Part shown: piece after piece, positions 23,763 to 33,024 of the stretch
Layout of the letters: each line of letters begins with the position of its first letter
Numbering within the stretch: position 1 is the first letter of the stretch
Source of the DNA: Anaerolineae bacterium
GTDB taxonomy: Bacteria; Chloroflexota; Anaerolineae; Aggregatilineales; Aggregatilineaceae
Length of the DNA stretch: 46,859 nucleotides
Direction: 5' to 3'
Assembly (NCBI GenBank): GCA_018432315.1
Contig: JAHDLB010000014.1
Coordinates: 1-46,859 of the forward strand
Translations under genes and position numbers: made by a program
The notes under the pieces: model-generated
The model's input: only the letters and a program-made list of their open reading frames with translations
What the model was told of the DNA's origin: nothing
The model's database searches: none

Positions 23763-25148
23763 CTATCCTTCCTCGCTGTCTGCCGGCTCCGGCCCAACGA
23801 TCACCAGGTCGTCGAACGCCACCGTCACCGCGCTGCCATCGAACGTGCCCACCGCCAGCGCGATCCGGCCCTGTGCGAATTCGTCGTCGCGGTACTCGGG
23901 CTGGAGATCGCTCGTGAAGCACACGCCCGGCTCGGACCACATGCTGGTGCGGTTGTCGCCGCGCAAGCAGAGCGGCATGGCCTGCCCGTTGACGTAGAAC
24001 CGGAACGTATCGCCGCGCGCCACGACGCGAATCTCGTTCGCCGTCTCGCGGATCGCGTCCGAGACGCCCCAGTCGCTGATCTTCTCTTCGATCCCGTCCT
24101 TTACCCGTGCAAGCGAATAATACCGGTCGCTGGTAATGCGAAAGATGTAGAAGTTTTCTTCGTCGCGATAGCGGAAGATCACGCCGTACTGGTTCTGGTC
24201 CACCGGCCCGGCGACCTGCTGTGCCGTCACGCGCAGGTCGAAATCGTTGAACTTGCGGTTCAGCGACGACCACACCACCTCGCCCGGATAAGGCGAGCCG
24301 TGGACCACTTCGAGCACCTGCCCGCTCAGCACGTCTTCGCCGGGGGCTGCTCCGTCCCAGGCCAGATCGGCCACCGCCACGACGGCGGCGGCGTCGCGGC
24401 CCGGGTACAGGTCCCATTCCTTGAGATCGGTATCCGCCTCGAACGTCGTGGCGTACAGCAGCTCGCCCGGCTCCGGCGACGAGATCGGGACCTCGAACAG
24501 CCAATCGGTCGCCACGCCCAGCGCCGCGCCCAGCCCGACCACGACCGCCACCCACAGCGCGATCCCGGCGGCGCGCAGCCGCCGCACCGGCGAGTCCGGC
24601 ATGGCATCGCCCAACGCGAACGCGGCCCGAACCCCTCGCGAGGACAGGCGTATCGCGTAGCCCACCGCCAGCGCCGCCTGGATTGCCAGCGCCGCCGCCA
24701 CCGCCCGCAGCCCATTCTGCACCAGGCTCACCGGGGCGCCGGGGATGTCGAGCTCGCTGTTCCACAGCCACCAGGCCAGCGCGCCCCCCGCCACCAGCAT
24801 GAGCACCGCCACCCAGACGACTCCCATGCCGCCGCGCTGGCTGCGCCCCAACCGCCGCACCGCCGAAAACTGGATCACACTCGCGGCGCCCAACGCCAAC
24901 GCCAGCAGCAGCTTGATCTGGATCGAGGACTGGTACAGCCTGGACGTCCGCTCGAACCGCAAGCTCCAGTCCAGGCCGGTGCGGTCGAATTCCGAATACA
25001 ACGATCCCGCCAGGGCCAGCCCGGCCACGAACAGGATTACCCCGGCGAGCGCACAGTGCCAGCGCATCAGCCGCAGCGTCCGGCCCGGCCAGTCGACCGC
25101 CTGCGGCGCTTCGCTGAGCCGGTGAAACGATCGGGAAGCTCTGATCAT
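23763..25148 (-). CDS. Membrane protein with C-terminal LamG-like domain
   Basis: This 461-residue protein has about five membrane helices (about 27-50, 60-80, 103-122, 150-170 and 195-220), followed by an outside domain of ~230 residues. That domain has the beta-rich pattern of concanavalin/LamG folds (DLYPGRDAAAVV, YGVIFRYRDEENFYIFRI, IRVVARGDTFRFYVNGQ, ending VAFDDLVIVG). Such domains often bind sugars. The end of the next gene is built the same way, so the two likely share a function, perhaps at the cell surface. Start overlaps the stop of the upstream gene by four bases. Confidence 0.78.
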   Translation of the reverse strand: MIRASRSFHRLSEAPQAVDWPGRTLRLMRWHCALAGVILFVAGLALAGSLYSEFDRTGLDWSLRFERTSRLYQSSIQIKLLLALALGAASVIQFSAVRRLGRSQRGGMGVVWVAVLMLVAGGALAWWLWNSELDIPGAPVSLVQNGLRAVAAALAIQAALAVGYAIRLSSRGVRAAFALGDAMPDSPVRRLRAAGIALWVAVVVGLGAALGVATDWLFEVPISSPEPGELLYATTFEADTDLKEWDLYPGRDAAAVVAVADLAWDGAAPGEDVLSGQVLEVVHGSPYPGEVVWSSLNRKFNDFDLRVTAQQVAGPVDQNQYGVIFRYRDEENFYIFRITSDRYYSLARVKDGIEEKISDWGVSDAIRETANEIRVVARGDTFRFYVNGQAMPLCLRGDNRTSMWSEPGVCFTSDLQPEYRDDEFAQGRIALAVGTFDGSAVTVAFDDLVIVGPEPADSEEG

Positions 25149-25822
25149 GGCCGCGCGCTTCCACTCACGATGATGTCATCGAACGACACGTCCAAATACC
25201 CTTTTCCAGATTGCGCGATCAACCCAAACACACCCTCGAACTCGCCGTCATCAAATGGAATTTCGCCCGCCCGCCGGCCATCGACCGCGAGCGCCACGGC
25301 ATCCGGACCGACGTCCACTGATAATTCCAGCGCCCGACCGACTGCGATCGCGTCCACATGCGCCTCGTCGTCAGGTGTGGCAGTCACCCACATCCGGCCA
25401 TCGCGGCGCATGAGCTGCCACTCGCCGCCCGGCCACAGCGCCAGCGCGGTGAACTGCTCGTCACCGGCATAGCGCACCACGATCCCAAACCAGGAATCCG
25501 GCGTGGCGGCATGGACCGTTGCGCTCACCTGCAGGCGATACGCGCCGAGCGGCACGGCGAAGTCCGGCACGGACCAGATGCTCACCCCCGGCGACGAAAT
25601 CCGGAACCGCAGCGCGCCGTCACGGTACGCAACCTCAGCCTTCGGCGTTTCAACCACGCGCCAGCGGTTGCTGTACGTCTCGAAATCGTCCACAAACAGC
25701 CGGATCGAGGTCGCGGTCGGCGTCAGCGCGCCGGAGTCATCCCCGGCTGCCGTCCCCGCCGCCGCCAGCAGCGCCACCAAAAGCAGCCCTGCCCAAAGTC
25801 CTAACGCGATTCTCAGCCTCAT
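25145..25822 (-). CDS. Secreted protein with LamG-like domain
   Basis: This protein of about 225 residues starts with a signal peptide or membrane anchor (residues 1-30, LGLWAGLLLVALLAAAGTAAG). One beta-rich domain of LamG/concanavalin type follows (about 45-220: DDFETYSNRWRVVE, WFGIVVRYAGDEQFTALAL, ending VSFDDIIVSG). The repeated plan with the C-terminal domain of the downstream protein is clear, including the FDD-hydrophobic-G end. The start is placed at ATG 25822 because the upstream 37 in-frame codons are charged and lack similarity. Function unknown. It heads the operon. Confidence 0.75.
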   Translation of the reverse strand: MRLRIALGLWAGLLLVALLAAAGTAAGDDSGALTPTATSIRLFVDDFETYSNRWRVVETPKAEVAYRDGALRFRISSPGVSIWSVPDFAVPLGAYRLQVSATVHAATPDSWFGIVVRYAGDEQFTALALWPGGEWQLMRRDGRMWVTATPDDEAHVDAIAVGRALELSVDVGPDAVALAVDGRRAGEIPFDDGEFEGVFGLIAQSGKGYLDVSFDDIIVSGSARP

Positions 25823-26021
25823 ATGCCGTGTGTTCCGCTGTGTTTCCTCTGGCCGGATTGTAACCGCCTCGACCGGGAATCGCCCATCGCTAATCCGGCG
25901 ATCGCCGGGCGCGCGCCCCATGATACCGCGCACGATGATACCCTGTCACATCTGCGTCGCGACGCGGGCCGCGAGCGCGTGGCGGCCTGGGAACATGCGT
26001 GCTAGAATTGGCCCGTAAGGC

Positions 26022-26050
26022 TTCCCGATACCGATCGATTGTGTTATTAT
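26022..26050 (+). promoter_or_regulatory. ftsK promoter (candidate)
   Basis: TTCCCG (26022-26027), a 17-base spacer and TATTAT (26045-26050) lie 35 bases before the ftsK start. The -10 matches at 5/6. The rest of the gap 25823-26021 between the divergent genes shows nothing else I can support. Confidence 0.45.
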
Positions 26051-26085
26051 GGGCACGTTTTCCGGACACCGAGAGACGTTATTGC

Positions 26086-28908
26086 ATGGATCAGAAAAAG
26101 GCAGCCGGTGACGGTCGCTCGACATCCGATCGTAACAAACAATCCCGCCGGTCGAAGACCCCCTCCGGGGCGAAAAAACCATCTGCCGCGCGCCAGAGCA
26201 AGACGCCAAAAACGCGCACGCGTGCATCGCAGCGCCCGAAAATCGCGAAACGCACCAGCACGCTGCAGCGCCTGCGCCAGTGGGTGGCGGCCATTTTTTC
26301 CGCGCTCAAAGACCCGCAGACATGGCGCACCACCAAGCAGAAACTGCCGCCCTGGATCGACGAGTTGGGCGCCATCCTGTTGATCGTACTGGGCGCCGTC
26401 ATGCTGACCGCGCTCCTCAACACGACCTCGGAGGCGCGCGCTTCGGTGATGCTCCGCGACGGTCTGCGCCAGTTGTTCGGCTCGATGGCCTACGTCGCCT
26501 CGCTGGGCGTGTTGGGCGCGGGGATCATCATCCTGCTGCCCAAGTTCGGCGTCGTCGTGCGCATCAGTTGGCCGCGCGCCGTCGCGATCGAGCTGGCCTT
26601 CGGCGCGGCCTGCGCCCTGCTGCACCTGGCCGCCAACGATCCGCAGCCGCGCACGTTGGCCTGGGAAGGCGGCGGCGGTGGTTTCCTCGGCTGGGGCCTT
26701 ACCGAGATCACGGGCGGCCTCGGGCGGGCCGCATCCATCGCGCTGTTCGGAGCGATCGTGAGCGCGGCTGCCGTGTACGTGTCTGGCCTGAGGGGCCACC
26801 ATTTCGTGGTGGCTATGAACTGGATCGCCAGCTTACTGCGCCGGGGAATCGACCGCGTGGAGGCGATCGAGATCGAGCCGCCGCCCCCACAGCCCGAATC
26901 GGACTCGCCCGACGAGATCGAGATCGATCGGCTGCGGTTCTCCAACGACACCGGGGACGACCCGCCGCACCAACCCTACGGACGGCCTTCCATCGTCCCC
27001 CGCGAAGCACTGCCCGACGATCCGCCGGACCCGCCGCGCCAACCGCGGAACAACCCGGCGCCGCCGCCCGATCCGGAGCCGGAGAACGAGGCGAGCGCCG
27101 GTGATCCCGGCGAAGCGCCAGCCGAGAAGGCGCAGCCCAAGCCGCCGGCGCGACCGCTCTCCAAAGCGCAGAAACGCGCGATTGCCGACCAGACGCGACG
27201 GCGTCTCGGCGCGGCGAACGGGCGCAGCCTGATCGCTCCCGGCGACCCCGGCGAGCGCCCGTCCATCGTGCCGCGCGACCTGATGCCCGGCGCGGGCCTC
27301 CCTCAGGCGGGAACGCGAGCGCGGTCACTGCCCCGCAACGGCGCGGGCTTGGAGCGGACCTTCACCGTCGAAGACTTCACCGAGACGAAGAAGATCGGCA
27401 AGCGCGACCCGGTTCTGCCGCCACTGGAACTGCTGAGCGACGTCGAGCTGAACAAGCCGACCGAGGAAGAAATCAACACGAACGCGCGGATCATCAAGAA
27501 CACGCTGCTCGAATTCGACGTCGAAACCGAGGTCATCGACGTCAAAGTCGGCCCGACGGTCACGCAGTACGCCGTCTCGCCCTACACCGAAAGCGTGAAC
27601 GGCGAGGGCGAGCGCGTGCTCAACCGGGTGCGCGTCAGCCAGATCGCCAACCTGGCCGGCGACCTGGCGCTGGCTCTCTCCGCGCGGCGGCTGCGCATCC
27701 AGGCGCCGGTGCCGGGCCATTCCTACGTAGGCGTCGAGGTCCCGAACCGCAACCCCAGCACGGTAGCGCTGCGCCCGGTCCTGGAATCCGAGCGCTTTTA
27801 CGCCTACCGGGACCGCCCGCTGGCGCTGCCGCTGGGCCGCGACGTGTCGGGCGACCCGTTCATCACGGACCTGGGCACCATGCCCCACCTGCTGATCGCG
27901 GGCACGACCGGGTCCGGCAAATCGATCATGCTGGCGGCGATGACCACGGCCCTGGTCGTGAACAACCCGCCGGACCGCGTCAAGCTGGTGCTGCTCGATC
28001 CCAAGATGGTCGAGCTTTCGCGGTTCAATGGGCTGCCCCACCTGCTGGGGCCGGTCGAAACGGAGCTCGACCGCATCATCGGCGTGCTGCGCTGGGCCAC
28101 CCGCGAGATGGATTACCGCTACAAACTGCTCGAAAAAGAGGCGGCGCGTAACATCGAGACGTACAACAGGGCCCTTGGGCGCCGCCGCAAGGACGAACAG
28201 CTCCCCTATCTCACCATCATCATCGACGAGATCGGCGACCTGATGATGCAGCGCCCGGACGAAACCGAGCGCGCGCTCACCCGCCTGGCCCAGATGGCCC
28301 GCGCCGTCGGCATTCACCTGATGGTCGCCACGCAGCGTCCCAGCGTGGATGTCATCACCGGGTTGATCAAGGCCAACTTCCCCGCGCGCATCTCGTTCGC
28401 GGTAGCGTCCGGCATCGACTCGCGCGTGATCCTCGATCACACCGGCGCCGAGACGCTCATGGGCCGCGGCGACATGCTGTTCCTGGCGCCCGATGCCGCC
28501 GGTCCCCAGCGCATCCAGGGCTGTTACATCTCCGACGAAGAGGTCAACGACGTCGTGGGGTACTGGAAGGACTGGTACGAGGCCGAAATCGAAGCCGGGC
28601 GGATGGAGCCTAACAGCATCGCCCCGTGGGAGCGCGGCATGACCCGGCGCGAGGTGCTGGCCGAAACCGACCCCATGCTCGAAGAGGCGATCGCGCTGGT
28701 CGTGGCCGAGCGCGAAGCGTCGGCGTCGCTCATCCAGCGGCGGCTGGGCCTCGGCTATCCCCGGGCCGCGCGGTTGATCGATCTCATGCACGAGCTTGGC
28801 GTGGTTGGCCCGGCGCGCGCCGGTGGGCGCACGCGCGAGGTGCTCGTCAAGCCAGGGTCCGATCCGTTCAAAAAGCTGATCGACAAGCGCCTGCAGAACA
28901 AGCACTGA
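26086..28908 (+). CDS. ftsK: DNA translocase FtsK/SpoIIIE
   Basis: This 940-residue protein has a basic N-terminus, four membrane helices between about 92 and 235, a Pro/Glu-rich linker (about 260-430) and the FtsK motor. The alpha domain precedes the Walker A AGTTGSGKS (about 604-612) and Walker B LTIIIDEIGDLMM (about 708-720). A C-terminal winged helix (about 865-935) matches the DNA-orienting gamma domain. FtsK pumps DNA at the division septum to complete chromosome segregation. ATG 26086 is chosen because the in-frame extension to 25999 overlaps the promoter. It stands alone on the plus strand. Confidence 0.96.
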   Translation: MDQKKAAGDGRSTSDRNKQSRRSKTPSGAKKPSAARQSKTPKTRTRASQRPKIAKRTSTLQRLRQWVAAIFSALKDPQTWRTTKQKLPPWIDELGAILLIVLGAVMLTALLNTTSEARASVMLRDGLRQLFGSMAYVASLGVLGAGIIILLPKFGVVVRISWPRAVAIELAFGAACALLHLAANDPQPRTLAWEGGGGGFLGWGLTEITGGLGRAASIALFGAIVSAAAVYVSGLRGHHFVVAMNWIASLLRRGIDRVEAIEIEPPPPQPESDSPDEIEIDRLRFSNDTGDDPPHQPYGRPSIVPREALPDDPPDPPRQPRNNPAPPPDPEPENEASAGDPGEAPAEKAQPKPPARPLSKAQKRAIADQTRRRLGAANGRSLIAPGDPGERPSIVPRDLMPGAGLPQAGTRARSLPRNGAGLERTFTVEDFTETKKIGKRDPVLPPLELLSDVELNKPTEEEINTNARIIKNTLLEFDVETEVIDVKVGPTVTQYAVSPYTESVNGEGERVLNRVRVSQIANLAGDLALALSARRLRIQAPVPGHSYVGVEVPNRNPSTVALRPVLESERFYAYRDRPLALPLGRDVSGDPFITDLGTMPHLLIAGTTGSGKSIMLAAMTTALVVNNPPDRVKLVLLDPKMVELSRFNGLPHLLGPVETELDRIIGVLRWATREMDYRYKLLEKEAARNIETYNRALGRRRKDEQLPYLTIIIDEIGDLMMQRPDETERALTRLAQMARAVGIHLMVATQRPSVDVITGLIKANFPARISFAVASGIDSRVILDHTGAETLMGRGDMLFLAPDAAGPQRIQGCYISDEEVNDVVGYWKDWYEAEIEAGRMEPNSIAPWERGMTRREVLAETDPMLEEAIALVVAEREASASLIQRRLGLGYPRAARLIDLMHELGVVGPARAGGRTREVLVKPGSDPFKKLIDKRLQNKH

Positions 28909-28989
28909 CCGGCTGGATTCGAGCGCCGCACACGGGACCGGATCGCCCCGCAGCCGCCATCATCACAACGCCCGGTTGATTTTTCGTTA

Positions 28990-29018
28990 TTGATTTTTCG
29001 ACTCTGAATCAGTAAGAT
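28990..29018 (+). promoter_or_regulatory. rpe promoter
   Basis: TTGATT (28990-28995), a 17-base spacer and TAAGAT (29013-29018) lie 31 bases before the rpe start. An 11-base direct repeat TTGATTTTTCG (28976-28986 and 28990-29000) covers the -35. Confidence 0.55.
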
Positions 29019-29049
29019 ACGCCTCGCGCTCATAATGAGGAGAACGCGT

Positions 29050-29712
29050 GTGACCACTGTGCGAATCGCCCCATCGATCCTGGCTGCCGACTTCGCCCGC
29101 CTGGGCGAGCAGATCCGGGATGCTGACGCTGCTGGCGCAGATTACATTCACATCGACGTCATGGACGGGTGTTTCGTCCCCAATATCACGATGGGACCGA
29201 TGGTGGTCGAGACGGCGCGACGCGTTACACAGCTCCCGCTTGACGTTCACCTGATGATCGTCGAGCCGGAAAAACATGTCGAAACCTTCGCCAGGGCCGG
29301 GGCGGACATCATCTCGGTCCATGTCGAAACCTGCCCTCACCTGCACCGCGTCGTACAGCAGATCCGGGATGCCGGGGCGCGGCCATCCGTCGTGTTGAAC
29401 CCGCACACGCCCGCCGTGATGATCGAGGAGATTCTGCCGTTCGTCGACATGGTGCTGGTCATGACGGTGAATCCGGGCTTTGGCGGGCAGACGTTCATCC
29501 CGCAAACGCTGTCCAAGGTCCGGGCCATCCGCGACATGATCGCGCAGCGGGGCCTTGCCGTGGATGTCGAGGTAGACGGGGGGATCGATGAAGGGACCGC
29601 CGCTCAGGTCGTGGCACATGGCGCGTCGGTCCTGGTAGCGGGCACGGCGGTGTTCGGCCATCCGGATGGCGTGCGAGCGGGCATGGCCGCCCTGCGCGCA
29701 GCGCTGGCCTGA
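29050..29712 (+). CDS. rpe: Ribulose-phosphate 3-epimerase
   Basis: This 220-residue TIM-barrel enzyme interconverts ribulose 5-phosphate and xylulose 5-phosphate in the pentose phosphate pathway. Family motifs are complete: APSILAADF at the N-terminus, HIDVMDGCFVPNITMGP, DVHLMIVEPE, MTVNPGFGGQ and VDGGID. The catalytic Asp pair and the metal-binding His in these motifs are present. GTG 29050 is chosen because AGGAG lies seven bases upstream; ATG 29035 would place that sequence inside the gene. Confidence 0.95.
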   Translation: MTTVRIAPSILAADFARLGEQIRDADAAGADYIHIDVMDGCFVPNITMGPMVVETARRVTQLPLDVHLMIVEPEKHVETFARAGADIISVHVETCPHLHRVVQQIRDAGARPSVVLNPHTPAVMIEEILPFVDMVLVMTVNPGFGGQTFIPQTLSKVRAIRDMIAQRGLAVDVEVDGGIDEGTAAQVVAHGASVLVAGTAVFGHPDGVRAGMAALRAALA

Positions 29713-29724
29713 TGCGGGACGGAA

Positions 29725-29756
29725 AACAAAAAGCCAGCGAAGCGGGCTGGCTGTTT
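29725..29756. terminator. Bidirectional terminator between rpe and rpmB
   Basis: AGCCAGC (29732-29738) and GCTGGCT (29746-29752) form a seven-pair stem with a seven-base loop. The minus strand, for rpmB, continues TTTTTGTTTTCC; the plus strand, for rpe, has the weaker GTTTGT. Confidence 0.7.
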
Positions 29757-29786
29757 GTCATCGGGCAGACGGTGAGACAGAGGACG

Positions 29787-29972
29787 TCAGACGATGTCCT
29801 TGCTCATAGTCCGAATGCACCGGGCACACATGTACTTGCTCACCAGGCGACCGTTCTCCATCACCTTGACGCGCTGAATGTTGGGGCGGAACTGCCGCTT
29901 GGTCTTCCGGTTTGAGTGGCTGACGTTATGCCCGAACTGGGGAGATTTGCCACATACATCACACTTTGCCAT
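29787..29972 (-). CDS. rpmB: 50S ribosomal protein L28
   Basis: This 61-residue protein is L28 with the start [20 protein letters not shown] and the basic stretch [14 protein letters not shown]. Two CXXC pairs (Cys4/Cys7 and CARC near residue 50) make it a zinc-ribbon form. ATG 29972 follows GAGG; the in-frame extension to 30095 has no ribosomal similarity. It diverges from asp23, the same arrangement as rpmB-yloU in Bacillus. Confidence 0.95.
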   Translation of the reverse strand: MAKCDVCGKSPQFGHNVSHSNRKTKRQFRPNIQRVKVMENGRLVSKYMCARCIRTMSKDIV

Positions 29973-30071
29973 TGCCGTACCTCGCCAAGATCTGTTCAAA
30001 TATGCGAGCGCCATGCTACCATAGAGCGAGGCGTTACGCAAGGGCTTTGATATCAAGATACGAGAAAACCG

Positions 30072-30428
30072 ATGACAACCAACCAAACGCCACACGGCAA
30101 GATTGAGATATCACCGACCGCCATCGCTACGCTGGCGAGCCATGCGGTCCTGCAAACATATGGCGTCGTGGGCATGGCTTCTCCCAACCTGGCTTCCGAC
30201 ATCGCCGCCAGTCTCACGCGCGATCCGAACCGTGGCATTCAGGTCCGCCAGGAAGACGGCCAGATCATCATCGACGTTTACGTTATTATTGAGCACGGCA
30301 CGCGAATCGCTTCGGTGGCCAACAGTCTGATCAACGGGGTGCGCTATGCGCTCGATCAAAGCATCGGCGTCCAGGTCAGCCAGGTAAACGTTCACGTGCA
30401 GGGCCTCCGTGTCAGCCGTTCCGAATGA
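30072..30428 (+). CDS. Asp23/Gls24 family protein (YloU-like)
   Basis: This 118-residue protein matches the Asp23/YloU family: [27 protein letters not shown] at the start and [13 protein letters not shown] at the end. Its cellular role is poorly known; relatives are linked to envelope stress. It sits immediately before fakA, with which it is usually paired, and overlaps any GTG start of that gene. No strong ribosome binding site is visible. Confidence 0.92.
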   Translation: MTTNQTPHGKIEISPTAIATLASHAVLQTYGVVGMASPNLASDIAASLTRDPNRGIQVRQEDGQIIIDVYVIIEHGTRIASVANSLINGVRYALDQSIGVQVSQVNVHVQGLRVSRSE

Positions 30429-30444
30429 AAGCGTAGCAAAACTC

Positions 30445-32115
30445 ATGGCCGAACAACCTTCTCCATCCGATCATCGCTCTTGTACGGGGAGCACCCTGCG
30501 GCAGCTCGCCCAGGCGGGCCGCGACTGGCTGGACCAACACCACACCCTGGTCAACCAGCTCAACGTGTTCCCCGTTCCGGACGGCGACACCGGCACGAAT
30601 ATGTTGATGACAATGCGCAACGCCATCCAGGAAGCGGTCAGCCACGAGAGCGACGACATCGGCCAGGTGGCGAGCGATCTGGCGCACGGGGCCATGATGG
30701 GCTCCCGCGGCAACTCCGGGACGATCCTCTCGCAGTTGTGGCAGGGCTTCGCCCACGCCCTCAAAGACCAGTCCACGCTCGATGCCGCCCTGTTGGTCAA
30801 AGGCTTGCGCGAGGCCGCCGACACGGCCTACCGGGGCGTGATCAAGCCCGTCGAGGGCACCATTCTCACCGTCGCGCGCGAGATGGCCGAAGAGGCGGAA
30901 GCCGCCCACCACGACACTCACGACATGGTCGAGATTCTCGAGCGGGTTGTTCAGCGGGGCAAAGACACGCTCGCCCGCACGCCGCAGATGCTGCCCATTC
31001 TGCAAAAGGCGGGCGTCGTCGATTCGGGCGGCAGCGGGCTGGTCTACATTGTCGAGGGGATGCTGCGCTACGTGAGGGGGGAATCCGTGCTTTCCGAAGA
31101 ACGACCGGTCGCCGTGGTGTCCGAGCTGGCGGCGGCGCTGGCCCCTGAAGATGAGTTGGGCTACGGGTACGACGTCCAGTTCATCATCAAGGGCGACAAT
31201 CTGAACGTCAACCTCGTCCGCTCGGCCATCGACGCGATGGGCTGGTCGACCGTCGTGGTCGGTGATGAGCGGGCGGTCAAGGTTCACGTCCACGTACACG
31301 ATCCGGGCATTCCGCTGAGTTACGGCGTCAGCCTGGGCACGATTTCGGACATCGTGGTCGAAAACATGCAGGAGCAGTACCAGGACTATCTGCGCGCCCG
31401 AACGGGTCACCCAGCCGAAGCGTCCGACCCGTCGCCCAGGCTGGACCTCGAAACCGACGACATCGGCGTGGTTGCCGTCGCGTCGGGCGATGGCCTGGCA
31501 CGCGTTTTTAGCCAGTTGGGCGCTGCCGAACTGGTGATGGGCGGCCAGACCAACAACCCCAGCACGCAAGAAATTCTGGAAGCGATTCAGCGCCTGCCCA
31601 CCCGGCGAGTCATCCTGCTGCCGAACAACAAGAATATCATCCTGGCCGCCGAGCAGGCCGCCCGCCTGGCAACCGATCGCGAGGTCATCGTGGTGCCCAC
31701 GCGCAGCATGCCGCAGGGAATCAGCGCGCTGCTGCCGTACGATCCCAAAGGCGACTTCGAGGACATCGCGCAGGCCATGCTCCAGACCAAAGACGACGTC
31801 GCCACCGGCGAGATCACGACCGCCACCCGCAGCGTCGAGTTGAATGGGGTCAAGGTGGCGGAAGGGCAGATCATCGGCCTGATCGATGGCGCGCTGGCGG
31901 CAGCCGGCGACAACCTGGACGCGGTGCTGAGGCAGGTACTGGACCAGATTTGCACCGCCGACTGTGAATTGATTACGTTGTATTATGGCAACGGCATTCA
32001 TCAGGATGACGCGCAGAAGCTGGCCGATGATCTGCGCCAGAACTACACGGAGCAGGAGTTCGAGCTGGTTTATGGCGGCCAGCCGCACTATCACTACATC
32101 CTGAGCGTCGAATGA
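30445..32115 (+). CDS. fakA: Fatty acid kinase FakA (YloV/DAK2 family)
   Basis: This protein of about 556 residues has an N-terminal DAK2 kinase domain with the metal-binding motif FPVPDGDTGTNM (Asp46, Asp48), and a C-terminal FakA domain. FakA phosphorylates fatty acids held by DegV/FakB proteins, giving acyl phosphate for phospholipid synthesis. Two degV genes follow directly, which supports that role. ATG 30445 is used; a GTG at 30409 inside asp23 is the alternative and neither has a strong ribosome binding site. Confidence 0.92.
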   Translation: MAEQPSPSDHRSCTGSTLRQLAQAGRDWLDQHHTLVNQLNVFPVPDGDTGTNMLMTMRNAIQEAVSHESDDIGQVASDLAHGAMMGSRGNSGTILSQLWQGFAHALKDQSTLDAALLVKGLREAADTAYRGVIKPVEGTILTVAREMAEEAEAAHHDTHDMVEILERVVQRGKDTLARTPQMLPILQKAGVVDSGGSGLVYIVEGMLRYVRGESVLSEERPVAVVSELAAALAPEDELGYGYDVQFIIKGDNLNVNLVRSAIDAMGWSTVVVGDERAVKVHVHVHDPGIPLSYGVSLGTISDIVVENMQEQYQDYLRARTGHPAEASDPSPRLDLETDDIGVVAVASGDGLARVFSQLGAAELVMGGQTNNPSTQEILEAIQRLPTRRVILLPNNKNIILAAEQAARLATDREVIVVPTRSMPQGISALLPYDPKGDFEDIAQAMLQTKDDVATGEITTATRSVELNGVKVAEGQIIGLIDGALAAAGDNLDAVLRQVLDQICTADCELITLYYGNGIHQDDAQKLADDLRQNYTEQEFELVYGGQPHYHYILSVE

Positions 32116-32154
32116 TGGCGCGCCCGGATGATCGCACTGGGGAGGTGAATCAGG

Positions 32155-33024
32155 TTGGCTAGGGTTCGGATTGTGACGGACAGCTCGGCGCATTTCCTCG
32201 ATCCGGCGTTCGTCGAGCAGCACCATATCGAGGTCGTGCCGCTCAAGATTCAGATCGGCAACAAGGTCTATCGCGAGGGCATCGACGTAGACTCGGCCAC
32301 CTTCGCCCAACTGCTCGACGCCACCGGCGCGCTCGCCACCCTGGTGCCCCCATCGATGGACGATTTCGCCGCGCTGTACAGCCGCCTCAACCGCGAAACC
32401 GACCAGATTCTGTCGCTGCACATCTCGCGGCAGATGAGCGACACCTGGGACATGGCGCGGGCGGCCACCAAGACCCTGCTGGGCCGCTGCGAGATCGCGG
32501 TAGTGGACTCGATGACGACGTCGGTCGGATTAGCCATGCTGGTCGAAGCCGCCGCCCACCTCGCCGAGCAGGACGCCTCGCTGGATGAGGTCGTGCGCGA
32601 GGTGCGCGCGCTGGTGCCGCGCGTCTACGCCGTCTTTTTCGTCGATTCGCTCGACTACCTGCGCCAGAACGGCCTGCTCAGCGAAGCCCAGTCGATTCTG
32701 GGGACGATGCTCAATATCAAGCCTTTTCTGACCATCGAAGAAGGCGAGTTAATCCCGATGGAAAAGGTCCGCACCCAGGTGCAGGCCGTCGACAAACTGG
32801 TCGAGTTCGTGACCGAGTTCTCCGACGTCGAGCACCTGGTCATCCTGCAGAGCACGCCCTACCCGACCGACGACTCGCGGCTGCTGTTGGAACGGCTGGC
32901 GGTCGAGTTCCCCGGCGAAGTTTTTCCTTCCGTCGCTTATCGGCCCAGCCTGGCAACCCTGATCGGCCTCAACGGCATGGGCCTGGTCGTGTTCGAAGGT
33001 CTGGATGACGAGGACGAGGACTGA
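32155..33024 (+). CDS. DegV family protein, likely fatty-acid carrier FakB (first copy)
   Basis: This 289-residue protein has the DegV fold with VRIVTDSSAHF at the start, where the serines bind the fatty-acid carboxylate or phosphate, and the ligand loop HISRQMSDTWDMA (about 81-93). DYLRQNGL (about 169-176) is also conserved. The likely job is to present fatty acids to FakA upstream. It starts with TTG 32155, supported by GGGGAGGTGA six bases upstream. It overlaps the second degV by one base. Confidence 0.9.
   Translation: MARVRIVTDSSAHFLDPAFVEQHHIEVVPLKIQIGNKVYREGIDVDSATFAQLLDATGALATLVPPSMDDFAALYSRLNRETDQILSLHISRQMSDTWDMARAATKTLLGRCEIAVVDSMTTSVGLAMLVEAAAHLAEQDASLDEVVREVRALVPRVYAVFFVDSLDYLRQNGLLSEAQSILGTMLNIKPFLTIEEGELIPMEKVRTQVQAVDKLVEFVTEFSDVEHLVILQSTPYPTDDSRLLLERLAVEFPGEVFPSVAYRPSLATLIGLNGMGLVVFEGLDDEDED

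Noticed and set aside
28976-29000. Direct repeat TTGATTTTTCG as a regulatory site
   Set aside because: The repeat is AT-rich and partly explained by the -35 of rpe; two copies alone do not support an operator.
30412-32421. Long open frame (669 codons) on the minus strand opposite fakA
   Set aside because: Antisense shadow spanning two genes with no family match.
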